Shown here in pieces: positions 23,301 to 33,804 of a stretch of DNA of 64,000 nt. The position numbers were made by a program, and so were the translations under genes. The DNA is taken from positions 7,998,001 to 8,062,000 of the forward strand of contig CM030932.1 in NCBI GenBank assembly GCA_018136815.1, read 5' to 3'. This stretch comes from Isochrysis galbana. Lineage: Eukaryota > Haptophyta > Isochrysidales > Isochrysidaceae. Position 1 is the stretch's first letter, and each line of letters begins with the position of its first letter. The notes below the pieces were generated by a model. It made no database searches. It was not told the DNA's origin and saw only the letters and a program-made list of their open reading frames with translations.

Positions 23301-26300
23301 CCAACAAATACCGAAGATGGGATCGTTGTCAACTTCAACGCAGATGGCCGCTAGCAATTCTCCCCTCTCGTCTAGGCTCGCGTTCCGTCCCGGCCAAGCC
23401 ATCCCTAGCACAGCGGGAGCAGTGGTTGTGCACGCGGTTGAGGCCATCGGCGAGACTTCTACGACGCTTGAAGGAGGCGAGGGCGACCCTGAAGAATGGC
23501 AAGAATATGACGCTGAGATAAACGAGGAGCCTAGTGAAATCTGTGAGCTTTCGGCCGATGCGTTTTGTTCGGTGGATCCCGAGTCGAGCAACATTGGAAC
23601 CAATCTATCGGCAAGTCGCTTCTCGGGAGCCGGCAGTGGCGCCACAACATATTCAAAGAACACGATGCATCAAGAGCCTGGACCACTGCTTCTCCCCGCG
23701 CATCGTGTGTCGCTTGGGCTACCGGCACATGCTGCCTCACGAGCGTTTGCTTCTTCCTCCTCGGCCTCATCGCGCTTGTGGTCAAAATTCATTTCGTGCG
23801 ATACCGGCGGGGACGTCACACTTAGCCTTGGAGGTCATGAAATCTCACTGCAACAACTACCTCCTCCACCTGGAGCGCCGAGGTCACGGCTCGTGCTCGT
23901 ACGTCCTCGTCACCGGATTCTCAACCGCACGGGAGTTCCCTTGCTTGCATGTCCCCATCGTCAGGACGAGCTTGTAGTACGTTTACCACCGGGACAAAAA
24001 AGGCCCATACCGCTTCACTGGGGAACAGCGCCACAATCAGACCGTCTGCTCCGGCTGGCATTGGACGATGGTGTTCGCTCCGCCACAGCGGCGGCGGCCG
24101 CAGCCGCCTGGAGCGGAGCATTCGGCCTTGCAGGAAATGGAGAGGACATGGTGGTGAGCGTGCCGTCAGACATCACTGAAGGTTGGGTAGGTGGAGTACG
24201 AGGACGTGTACCGCCCCCGGCATTGATGGTCGACGTGGTTGTGGAGTCATCTGGGGCATCCACGATTGTGTGCCTCGATCGATGTACTTCACCACCGTAC
24301 ATGCTATACAATCATTGCAGTTTTGCCATTGCTGTGTTGCAACGTGGGTGTGCGCGAACCCACGTTGTGGCTCCACAAGGGAGTCTTCCCTTCACGCTCG
24401 ATGAGCCCATGAGGGACCACATCTTGCAACTATCGCCCCTGCTTGATGCCATGCCCACCAGAATGCAAGCTCCGCCGCCGCCGCCACTGCCGGATGAGAG
24501 TCTTCAACGCCGATACACGCTGTCGGATGATCCATCCCCGCCGCCGCCGCCACCCCCTCGGGACGGTCCATCGCCACGGCTATCACCAAAACCCGGCGGC
24601 CCACCGCCACCTCCACCACCGGGCGATCCGCCACCGCCGCCACCGCCGCCACCCCCGCCGCCGCCGCTTTGGGAAGCATCGCGTCCGCCGCCACCACCAC
24701 AAGAGTGCTACGAAGTCTTGGTGGATGCGCCTGGAGAGCCAATTGCTCATGGACCGGCAGGCTGCCCACCTCGATTTTGGACAGTGACCTCCCTCGACGA
24801 ATCCCATCGTACACTACGCATATCACCGCGCGTACCGCCGGACGCAGCTAAGTCGGCCGAACTCAATTTGTCGTTGTCGTTCGTGTGTGCTTCGGCAGGC
24901 CTCTCAATCGTTGACACGGAGGTGAAGCGATCGGAAGTCCTGTACATGCGGGCGTCACCACTCACCCTTTCTGTGATGCAGTCCGAGACCGAGGTAGATG
25001 CTCAGCTGACGGTCCAGCATATTCAAGTTGACAATCAGCTCGCCAATTCAATGTATACCACTGCAGTTCTAGGAGCAGCTGCGGGAATTTCCGATGCTAC
25101 AAGCAGCATTGCGACGCCTTGGTTGCAGGCCGTGGTATCGCGTCGGCGCGAAGAAAAGCGCGTTCGCTTGCTTCAACTATGCCTAAGTGAGACACATTTG
25201 CAAATTGAGGAGAATTTTCTGCATGATCTATATTCGTTCGGTTCGCGTGTCGGGTTTGCCGTCGTCGCCGCTGCACGAGGAGGCATCTCGGCTTCCTCGT
25301 CTCCAAGTAGCCCTATGGCCGTTGCGGCGACAGCGATTACCCCCGTTCTTGAAGGTGTTGAAAACCTAGTGAATGGCTCCGTTGTCGAGCGCCTTGACGG
25401 AATCATGCTCGAGGCGGCGCTTGAATTGCCACCCGTGCTCTCGGAACGAAAGCGTCCGTGGTACCTTGATACGTTACAACTAGAAGAAGCGCGCCTGGTG
25501 CTCTCATACCGCAGGCTAGCAGCTCGCGCGGCTGCGACCGCGGCGCAACGCAGTGGCCTCCGACTGCCCCTCACGCTGCCCAATTTTGAGGCTCTCCCAC
25601 TCAGACTCGGGGCATTTGAACGACACCATCTCTTCTTGGAGCGAACGCGGCTCGAGCGGCAAATGGGGACGCACTACTCGTCCGAAATAATGCGTCAGTT
25701 GCACAGGATCGTCCTACATGTGGCCTCGGGTACACTGCACGCTCACGGTGAGCACGCATATGCGCCTGGGGCCAACGTACCAGCGCGCAACGTGGTGCAG
25801 GGCGTCGTGCAAGGCGGTGTTGGTCTGGGCAAAGGTCTTTTTCACGGTATCACGGGCATTGTCTCTGCTCCGGTAAAGGGCGCTAGCACAGGCGGCGTGT
25901 CGGGCTTCGCTCGTGGGCTCGGACGTGGCCTTGTAGGCGCGGCCATCAAGCCAACAGCGGGCGTCTTGGAGCTGGCTGCAAAGACCGCCGAGGGTATCAA
26001 GAACACTGGCAGGACTGTCGAGGAGTCGGAATTGGGCGTGGGTGGTTCTCTTGCACAGCGAGCAGAGCGGTTACGGATGCCCAGGATGCTTTACGGCCCA
26101 GTCGGTGCCATTAGGCCGTACGACGCCCTCACTGCTGCTGGATGGTGTGCTCTTGCGCGTGCTGATCAAGGTAGGTATGCGGCTGAATCCCTAATCAGCT
26201 GCGTTTTGGGGGGCACGGGCTCTGAGCTTGACCGACTCTTGGTGCTGACAAACGAACGGCTTTTACTCGTCGAGGTCCCCGAAATGGAAACGTTTGGGCG

Positions 26301-26622
26301 GCGCCGAGGAGCATTAAAGGCAGACTTTCAAGTCTCACTTCGAGAGCTCACAGAGCTAAAATTCGACTCGGGAGCTCGATCTCCTACACCATCCGCAGTC
26401 CCCGGAGACGCGCCCACCGTGGCCTGCGACCACGCTCTCGTCCTGCGTTCACCCACTCTCGTCGACTTCGCAGCTGCCACCTGTGCGCAAGCGGAGCCTG
26501 GCGTGATACGCATTTGGTTGGAGAACGCCCAAGCTTGCCACACCCTCGCCGAGGCAATGGCGCAGCTCGCAGTCGGTGGCGACGCATCGGACTCCACGCC
26601 GCCAGGACGCATGGCTCGTTGA
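11346..26622 (+). CDS. VPS13: VPS13-family bridge-like lipid-transfer protein (about 4,900 aa)
   Basis: This protein should form a long hydrophobic channel moving lipids between membranes at contact sites. Exons by GT/AG and phase are 11346-12209, 12322-12417, 12648-14168 and 14367-26622, all phase 0; the last contains a 100-N gap at 17559-17658. The N-terminus is a Chorein_N domain (LTGGSLTVRNVALRHDLLDG, VSVPWTRL-like, then VLDNLQVVVTSAVVRYEDYS). WWAFAIAAVRW in exon 3 is also typical. The VAB (SHR-BD) region spans about 20640-24420 and is interrupted by two GRAM-like modules (21150-21500, 21570-21850). A proline-rich stretch follows (24467-24700). The C-terminus carries the ATG2_C/VPS13_C glycine-rich segment (GLGKGLFHGITGIVSAPVKG) and a PH-like domain (26090-26580) before TGA. 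It is longer than human VPS13 proteins (about 3,100-4,000 aa). The exact residue count depends on the gap. Confidence 0.92.
17559..17658. other. Assembly gap (100 N) inside VPS13 exon 4
   Basis: One hundred N of probably arbitrary length lie within the exon. The open frame before the gap and the one after it are both in the VPS13 sense. The flanking sequences, gagacgatcag on the left and gaaacaatcgg on the right, are alike and both read Glu-Thr-Ile, so the true gap may be small or an unmerged overlap. Confidence 0.95.
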
Positions 26623-29591
26623 CCTCAAAGGAGCGAGGGCCATCCCAACGCTTTGCATCTGATGCACACGAACTAGTCACGGGTTGGACTAGCGACTACT
26701 CTAGTGAATCTCGACTACGCTGACTAGACCAACTCTCTCCTCTACCATATGATTGCCGGGTTGCATGTTCTTTTCCACGCTCTTTCAGACCGACCATTCA
26801 CTCCAACTTCGGAGAGTTTCTTTCTTGGACATGGTCAGCCATGGACTCGAGCTGTCTGTTAGCCTAGACGATAGCGCGACTTTTCAACATTTACAAGAGC
26901 CTTTGATGTGGCTTTTATACAATACAAGAAGCATCAGCAAACGTGAGCTCTGTCAACGTGTGAGCCACATACATCAACATTGTTGCGCAAATAGGCAGTG
27001 TCAGTGGAGGGGGCAAACGAAAATCTTGAAGCAAACAATGAAGAGACCTTCAGCATTCACAATTCAGTTTGAGGAAAAGCTCAAGAATCACGTTTTTCTC
27101 AAGATTTCAAAAACTGAAGGGAGTGGAGAGGCGGGGTCCTGGAGCCTCGCGAGGAGGGCGGGGGGGGGGGGGGGGGGCACGCGCTCGGGCGCTATGGCAA
27201 CACCGCTGGAGAGGACCTCAGGCCGCATGTGGTGGCGTACAGCCTGTCAAGTGAGGTGAGAAGCGTTCAATCACCATCACCAGTAGACGCGACAGCCGGG
27301 CGATCTCCACCCACACCCACACGACCCAAGCCTCTCCCCCAGCCTCAACTACACTACCCAGCGCTGTTAACCATCATCCTTAGATAGCCCTGAGCCACTA
27401 TCTGTATCTATCTAGATAGCTGCAAGCGCGAAACCTACTAATAAGGTATTAATAGGCCCTTCCAAGTCGCAACGCCAGGGCTACGCACTGCGCAGACGCC
27501 GCAAAATTATAGCGCGCTGCGCGCGCGAACGCGCGAACGGACAGCCAACAACCACTCACATACTCACATTCACTCACAATTCTTCCCCGCAAGCAAAGCG
27601 TGCTCGAGGCTATCATCTGATTGACCTGCCTTCATATCGTCGTGGAGCAGCCCAGCTTTCGAGAAGGCGCGCTCGACGCCCGCAGACGAGGCTGGACGTC
27701 CGAGGTATTGCCTAGCCATCTTAGCCAAGTTTGGCAGGACTTCCGGCGCGCCAGGTCCCGACGGTCGCTGACGATCGCGAGCTCGCCGAAGGGGGTAGAT
27801 GAACCTGCCCCCGTACTCCGCTTAGGAGCTTAGGAGGGGGTGTCACGGGTGGTTTTGCGTGGTGTGCACCCTAGAACTTATATTGGGATGAGGAGGGGGA
27901 GAGGGCCGCATGAGTCGAGCCGTGATCTCCCCCCTTCCCTCCTTGTTCGCTTGTGTGCGTCTCCTACGCAATACCCCCGTGTGTGCGTTTGATCTGCGCG
28001 TGATACTATTAGTGTGCCTTGTGTGGTCAGTGGCCCCCTTTGGTATCTTTTAACGCGTGGTGAAGTAACAGGATGCGCGGCGCACCGCGCCGCGCTCTCA
28101 TCCTCAAGCCACAGGGGGCCGCGCTGCGGCCTCCTTGTGATACCCCCACACTTCCACACTGGGTGGTTGGGGTCTTCCTCCGACAACACCATTACTTACG
28201 CACTCCCACACAGGGTCGGTGTGCTTGGCAGAGGTTGAGCGCTTACGCCCCGGAAGATGGGGTTGGCTCAAACCTGTGGCGCGCGTGGGAAGCACGTTGA
28301 AGATAGAACTTCCATGCTCTCCCTCCGCGGCCTCCTGCCCCTTTGCCTCTGCATCCTCCTCCTCCAGAGTGCGCCGCCCTCTGTTGCCGTTGAGGAGCAG
28401 CCCCCACTGATGCGCAAGCGTCTCGCGCGGTGGCAGCAGTGGTGGTGGCGCGTCCGAGCGTTCCGCGGCGATGGGATCTGCCGCGGCCGAGCGCGAGGCG
28501 CGGTCGGGGTTGGGGTGCCGCCGCAAAGGCGCAGACGACGGCACTGAGCGCTCGCTACGATGCCAGCGAGCGCGTGGGGAGTGTGGCGAAGTGGCAAAAA
28601 AAAAGGGTAGAAAGTATGAAGTGTAAAAGTAAAAGTAGGAAGAGCCCCGGTATCCCGGTGTCTGTGTGTCCCACTGTGTTTCACTGTGTTTCTTCAATGG
28701 CCAAACACAGGCTGTTTTTGCTGTGTTTGGAAGCAGACCCCACTGTGTTTCACAAGTAGGATATGTAGTTGGCCTATGGCCCAATACATGATGCACAAAT
28801 ACACACGAGGTTCGAGGCCTACAACCCAAGGCGCGCTTCAAACACAGCCAACTACATATGCCATATGTATTTGGCTTTTGGCTTATTTGGCCTCTGGCCA
28901 ACCACCAACCACCAACCACAACCACCGTCAATACATGCTTCCCATCTAGAGGCCGTTCCTTGGTGCTGGAGTTGTTCATTGGTACTTTCCTCCGTGTGTA
29001 GCAGAGCATGGCGGTCCTCGGGGTCCTTATGCGCGTTCTCTTGTGATACAGCGCCCTCTCCACGTGAGCGGCAAGAGGTGCCGAGCACGACGAGAGAGAG
29101 AGCCGCGAGTGGCTCGAGCGTGCCGTCTCAGCGTCTCCGCGCCCTCGAGGGGACAAGTCTGGGCGGCTCGCGCGGAGGCCCCCGCCCCTCCCGCCTCCCC
29201 CCCCCCCCCCCCCCGCGCGCTGGAACCCCCCCCCCCCCCCCCCCCCCGCGCGCCGCTCTCCGGTCCCTTCCCGCGGCGCGCGGATGGATCCCCTTCTCTG
29301 CCGATGGTCTCGGGACGAGGAGCGTCTTCGCGCCACTCGCCCGCCGCAATCCCACCCCCCCCTCTCCCTTTCTCTTCCTCCCCGCGCCCCCCCCCCTCCC
29401 CCTCTCCCCTTCTTTCCCCTTTCCCCTTCCTCTCCTTTCCCTCCTCTTCCCCCTCCCCCCACCCCCTCCAACCCCCTCTACCACCCCCCGTACTTGCTGG
29501 ACGGGAAGGGCTCTCGTGTGTGCGTGGGTGGATCACCTCACCACCGCTCCTCGAGCGCTCCCCTCAGCTCTTCCTGCCGAGCGGGCGGCCG
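26623..29591. other. Intergenic region with repeat fragments, no convincing gene
   Basis: The block 27021-27130 recurs at 58497-58600. A poly-G run lies at 27160-27177. From 28671 to 28755 there are several cactgtgtttc repeats, and 28755-28870 contains an imperfect inverted repeat (tatgtagttgg / ccaactacata). Poly-C tracts at 29200-29250 and a pyrimidine-rich run at 29340-29490 precede the AP2 gene and create long spurious frames on both strands. A short frame at 26753-27259 is probably chance. Confidence 0.6.
27021..27130. repeat. Dispersed repeat family D, copy 1
   Basis: The sequence from 'aatcttgaagcaaacaatga' through 'attcacaattcagtttgagg' and 'ctcaagaatcacgtttttct' aligns with 58497-58600 on the same strand at roughly 75-80 percent by eye. 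It is AT-rich relative to its surroundings and non-coding. Confidence 0.65.
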
Positions 29592-30644
29592 ATGAAGAAG
29601 ACCAATCAGCTGCTGCCGACCCAGGCCGATGCGCCTGCTCGCGCCTCGACAGCTGGTGGCAAGGGGTTGGCGGCGATCGATGCGCTGAGGCAAGCAAAGA
29701 ATGAGGGCCTCACGCTGCTCACCTGCCCCTCAATGGTTTCGGGCTACCACGGCGTGCTGGTGGACAGGAATACGCCTGGACTCCGCAATAAATTTCGTGT
29801 GCAAGTGCGTCGCGACGGCAAGCGCCTCACCCTGGGCCGCTTTGGGACTGCTGAGGAGGCGGCTCTCTGCTTTGCACGCTCGCCGGAGGGCCGCAAGATC
29901 CGAGATGGTCTAAAGGGCGCCATCGAGCGCCATCTTCCCGGCACGGAAGCAAAGGCGATTGCAAAGAAAGAAGGTCTCAAGCTCCTCACTGCGGACAACA
30001 CGAGCGGATACAAGAACGTTGCATGCGACGGCTATGGGTATAGGCCTTGGGTACGACGTCAGGGAAGGGAAGTCGTGCTGGGTCGCTTCCATACGCCAGA
30101 GGCTGCAGCCCTCGCTTATGCGCGCACCGCGGAGGCACAAGCGGACGCAAAAGATAAGAAGATGTCGAAAAGGCCCTCTGTTCATGGAGCCCACGGCCAC
30201 GAGAAGAAGAGGAGGAGGAGGAGGAAGAACGAGAACAACAACAAGAAGAACATGGGGGCTGAACCAAAACTTGTTGCGATGGCAGCAGCGCCGCACGCAT
30301 GCACGTTGGCTACGGCCGAACAAGCGCCTCTCGAGGACGAGATGAGTGAGACGGGGGCCTTTAATCACGGCTGGCCTAGCGCGTCAACAGTTGTGCGCAA
30401 GCTACCGCCTCCAGCAACGTCGCCACCGGCCAAGGTGTGCGTGGTTGCTCCTCATCGCTTGGCGAAGGAGGCGCCTGCCACGAGTGTGCAGCATCATGCA
30501 CAAATTTGCAATTCGCCGACGGCCGTTCCCACCTCATCAGAGGAAGATTTTTGGGAAGACTTGGACAATGTCTGCTGGCTCCTCGGCCTTGACGAGCTCT
30601 CGCCCATAAAGGCTGTGGTTTCAGGCGGAGATGCTAGACATTGA
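29592..30644 (+). CDS. Double AP2-like DNA-binding domain protein
   Basis: The ATG at 29592 gives 350 residues; the upstream in-frame extension is pyrimidine-tract translation and is not used. Two AP2/ERF-like domains are visible. Domain 1 is about residues 48-102 (SGYHGVLVDRNTPG, FRVQVRRDGKRLTLGRFGTA, EEAALCFARSPEGRK) and domain 2 about 136-182 (SGYKNVACDGYGYRPWVRR, VVLGRFHTPEAAALAYAR). Both keep the YxxV, beta-strand Arg/Trp and LGxF-TxEEAA pattern of the fold. A run of Lys/Arg near residue 205 (KKRRRRRKNENNNKK) is a likely nuclear localisation signal. The acidic C-terminus (SEEDFWEDLDNVCWLLGLDE) could be an activation segment. Such AP2-like paralogues are typically expanded in haptophytes and some other algae. 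The role is inferred to be transcriptional regulation; the targets are unknown. Confidence 0.82.
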   Translation: MKKTNQLLPTQADAPARASTAGGKGLAAIDALRQAKNEGLTLLTCPSMVSGYHGVLVDRNTPGLRNKFRVQVRRDGKRLTLGRFGTAEEAALCFARSPEGRKIRDGLKGAIERHLPGTEAKAIAKKEGLKLLTADNTSGYKNVACDGYGYRPWVRRQGREVVLGRFHTPEAAALAYARTAEAQADAKDKKMSKRPSVHGAHGHEKKRRRRRKNENNNKKNMGAEPKLVAMAAAPHACTLATAEQAPLEDEMSETGAFNHGWPSASTVVRKLPPPATSPPAKVCVVAPHRLAKEAPATSVQHHAQICNSPTAVPTSSEEDFWEDLDNVCWLLGLDELSPIKAVVSGGDARH

Positions 30645-31500
30645 AGAGGAATAGCTTGATGCTAGAGCGACGGCCTCAGGCAGATCGATGGCATCCCACT
30701 CTCCGTCACTCGTTGTCAAGGCGTAAGTCTTCGACATTCGGCCCTTAACTTGTTACTAAGCTCACATGAAATCCGCGAGAATCTGAAGAGCGGCCGACGT
30801 TCGGCCGGCGGTGGGTGCAACGATGCCGCGGCATCGTCAACCGTCATTCGTGGGTTCTACAGTACTTGTGTACGCGATCCTCCGCATCCAGTTCGGCACT
30901 TGTCCATTCTTGATGGCTGCGGAAGGACATGAGTCTATTAGTTCAGCCACTGTTAAGCACTGCCGTGGGTCAGGTGTGAGGGTGCGATGCCGGATGCACA
31001 GTAACGTCCAGGGTGCATCCCAAGTACTCTCCTATGTTGCATGGGCTGTCAATACATCACGCGCGCATCTCCAAGGTTCAGCGACGATGATCGTTCAGAA
31101 CAGCCGCCAATCATCACCTTTCCAACAGCTTCAAATCAATCAAATGCGATGGCGGCCTCATCTATTGTATTTTGTCCTTGTCGTGTGTGAGAGAGCTACA
31201 GAGGGCTCACGCCGAGAGACGAGAGTCAAATGTGTTTGGTGTTTGGTGGCCCTTTCCTCACCCTCTCACGGCTGACCCCCAACATACATTGCGTGCCCAA
31301 CAACACATGCAGATTACCACCACGTGAAGATGTACACAACAGCACATCAATCATCGATCATCGATTCAGAGTCGACCTGTCTCATCTCTCATGGCAACCC
31401 ATTCTTCGCCTTTAATCTTTGTCTCTTTCTTTGAAAGATTCTTTGTATTTTATACGTATACGCAACACGCAACTATCAACTATCAACGATCAACGATGTT
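30645..31500. other. Intergenic stretch without recognisable features
   Basis: This region has moderate GC, several short open frames and no motif, tandem repeat or match elsewhere in the window that I can see. The frame at 30811-31275 is not supported by composition or a plausible start. Confidence 0.5.
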
Positions 31501-31679
31501 TGTACTTAGTTCAACATGGGGGGGGGGCGCCTCGCGCCCTCCCTGTTAGGCTCCAAGTCCCCTCTGGGGGGTCTATCGGTCATCCCCATGCTCTGCCATT
31601 TGGCAAGAGCTCGAGGCGGCTGGCCTTCATTTGGTCTCCTTCCCCTCAGGGTTTCTTCCCCTCTCCGTGGGGACTCTCA

Positions 31680-31980
31680 CCCTACCATGAGCCCCCCCCG
31701 CGAGCCCCCCGAAGGAGAGGCCCAGGAGCACCACGTACGCGACGAGAACGGCGTCGCCTTGGCTCGGCATGAGGGCGCGCCCCGAGAGGGCCTGGTAGAC
31801 GCCCACGCCGAGCACGGCGTAGCCCGTCCCCTTTTGCGCGACCCGCCACACGGCGCGGCGTGTGGTGCGGGCGGCGGGCGTGCCGCGCACGAGCGCGTTG
31901 AGCGGCTGCAGCAGGGCGAGGGCAAAGGCGACGATCCCGAGCGTGTGATGTGGGTGCCAGACAGCGCGCGCACGCGGCTA
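31680..31980 (-). pseudogene. Cytochrome b561-like gene fragment, copy A (captured, degraded)
   Basis: The minus strand encodes part of a b561 transmembrane domain: HHTLGIVAFALALLQPLNAL, then RRAVWRVAQKGTGYAVLGVG and YQALSGRALMPSQGD. In the near-identical copy at 40950-41275 the residue before KGTGY is His, the position expected of a heme ligand in this family; here it is Gln. A shift in the poly-G run near 31693 breaks the end of the frame. The fragment covers only two or three helices and sits inside a repeat, so it is a captured gene piece and not a gene. Confidence 0.75.
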
Positions 31981-32019
31981 CCCTGGCTACCAGAGGCCCC
32001 ACTCCGACCATCCCGACCC

Positions 32020-32340
32020 GCCCCTCGCAGGATTCGCCCTCTCTCGAACTCGGCATCCAGAACTAGGCTCAGCTCACCGGCGCGGCCGTCCACGCGTGGC
32101 TGACGAGCCTCCGCGTTGAGGCTGCCTACGCGGCCATCCTCTCTCTGACAGTGCCAGATCCGGCATTGATCGATGAGGCGAGACCCGTGGGTGGCCTCAG
32201 GACGGGCCTCGTCGTGTGGTGCTCTACGCTGCGGCGGGCCAGAGCGCCTCATAGCGCATCACGCGGGAACCCACCACCCAGAGCAGAAATCATTGTCTGC
32301 CGTTGGGTGGTGGCCTTGGCAGGTGGCATTAAGAAATTAA
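32020..32340 (+). repeat. Conserved repeat-borne coding-like fragment, copy 2
   Basis: The plus strand reads VHAWLTSLRVEAAYAAILS, ARPVGGLRTGLVV and VCRWVVALAGG, matching the minus strand of 1922-2260. There is one in-frame TAG near 32065. I do not recognise the family. Confidence 0.55.
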
Positions 32341-32820
32341 TTTATACTGTTGATGACGCGCGACGGCGCAACGAAAGCACTCCGGGCACGCGGAGCTCGA
32401 GAAGCGAAGAAGCACACCAAGGTAGGAGGCTGGCAGGGGCCTGGGAGCGCAGCTCAGGGGGCAAGTGAGGCTGGGGCATGGCCCTGGCCCTGGCCCCTCC
32501 TGCCTCTCCCTTGCTGGCTCTCGAGCCCCTGGCAGTCGACTGGAGCTGGCTGGGGGGTCCTGATCAGGGGGGCCCAGGGGGAGGAGGGGTTGGTCAGAGG
32601 GATTGGCTGGCCACTGGCCACGACGACAGGCCAGCGCGGGCGATTCAGGCGTGCCTGTGGGGAGAGGGATGGGTCAGCAGGGCAGTGTGCTCATGGCAAG
32701 CCATCAGGCATGCTAGGAGAGTGGGTGGTTCCTCCCCCATGGCGGGGGAGGAGTGGAGAGAGGGGGGGGCTCGTGCCCCGCCATGGGTGAATTAAGTATA
32801 AGCACTTAGTTGGCCAGGCC

Positions 32821-33804
32821 CAACATAGCAGCTGATATTTAGTTAGGGCAAGTTAGGGGCAACTTTAGCTTACGCCTGTGGACATCGGCCAAAAATGGCT
32901 GTGGCGGCCACGTGGTGCCCGCGCTCCAGAATCTGGAAGGCAGCCACCCAAACCGCGCAACAGCAACGCGCCCGCTATCGGCCGCGATACGTAACTGTTT
33001 GGGCATTTCCACGTAAGCGCGAAAATACAGTTCTCCATGAGTGGTCGGCCTGCATTCCGGCTATTCTCATAGTGGCTTGCCAAGCCCTTTCTCGTACGAT
33101 GAGATTCTTCACACACGGGAGGTGCAAGAAGAAATGGCGGGAAACAGTGGAAGGCCCACCAAACAAACGATTGGGCAGCAGCACACGGCGCTCATGCACA
33201 CAGAGCATGGTGGCGCCACCTCGCGCGCCCACACAACACACACAACTCGAAAAAAAACTGGGCAACGAGGAAACTGCAGCTTCCCAGAAGTCAGGGCTAC
33301 AAGAATGAACGTGTACAAACGGCTGCATGTCATCCACGGCAAGGCCAGCCGAAGAGATCCCGTGAGGATATACCGAGATACTAGGCAGATGGACAAAGAC
33401 GGAAGGGTCATCACTCGGCGTGCTCAGGCTAAGCGTTGGCGCCAAGTGACGAGTCCGGCACCGTGCGAGTCGACGATACACCTCGTCCTCAGCACGACCC
33501 TTGGCAACAAATGAGTCCATACAAGTTGGCAGCAAATGAGCGGCCGGGGCATGCAGCACGAGGACAGGACTATACAGGATGTACACGTGTTGTACAAAGG
33601 CCGAAACGTTCGGATGAGAGGCCCGACACATGCGCCTTCAGTCGTAGGCACGTCGGAGAGCGTCTTACATCTCAGCAACGAGACTTTCAGAATGGTCGGC
33701 CTCCAGCAACACCCATGTTAGATGCCGAGGGGAGCAGCGAGAATAAACAAAGGATGTCTCGGGAGCCGCGAGAATAAACAAAGGGTGTCTCGCAGCCCTA
33801 CGTT
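32821..33804. other. Intergenic region with a short tandem duplication
   Basis: A 25-bp segment beginning gcgagaataaacaaagg occurs at 33737 and again at 33768 (period 31). Frames on both strands at 32975-33631 lack motifs and show no convincing coding bias, so I call no gene. Confidence 0.55.

Larger units (their letters stand above)
31501..32820. mobile_element. Composite GC-rich element with captured gene fragment (copy at 31.5-32.8 kb)
   Basis: In order, this stretch holds a segment matching the reverse of 1800-1890, a minus-strand cytochrome b561 fragment (31680-31980), the coding-like fragment shared with 1922-2260 (32020-32340), a G-rich block (32430-32620) and an element end at 32797-32815 ('attaagtataagcacttagtt'). 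The end is shared with 9690-9795. Each piece recurs elsewhere, but not in the same order, which suggests nested or recombined elements. No intact protein is encoded. Confidence 0.65.

Noticed and set aside
28104..29471. Minus-strand open frame of 455 codons
   Set aside because: It runs through poly-C/poly-G and pyrimidine tracts, giving glycine/arginine low complexity. It is antisense to the AP2 gene leader and has no motif.
32975..33631. 218-codon minus-strand frame
   Set aside because: It has no motif, its start is uncertain, and an overlapping plus-strand frame is of similar quality. I cannot support a gene.
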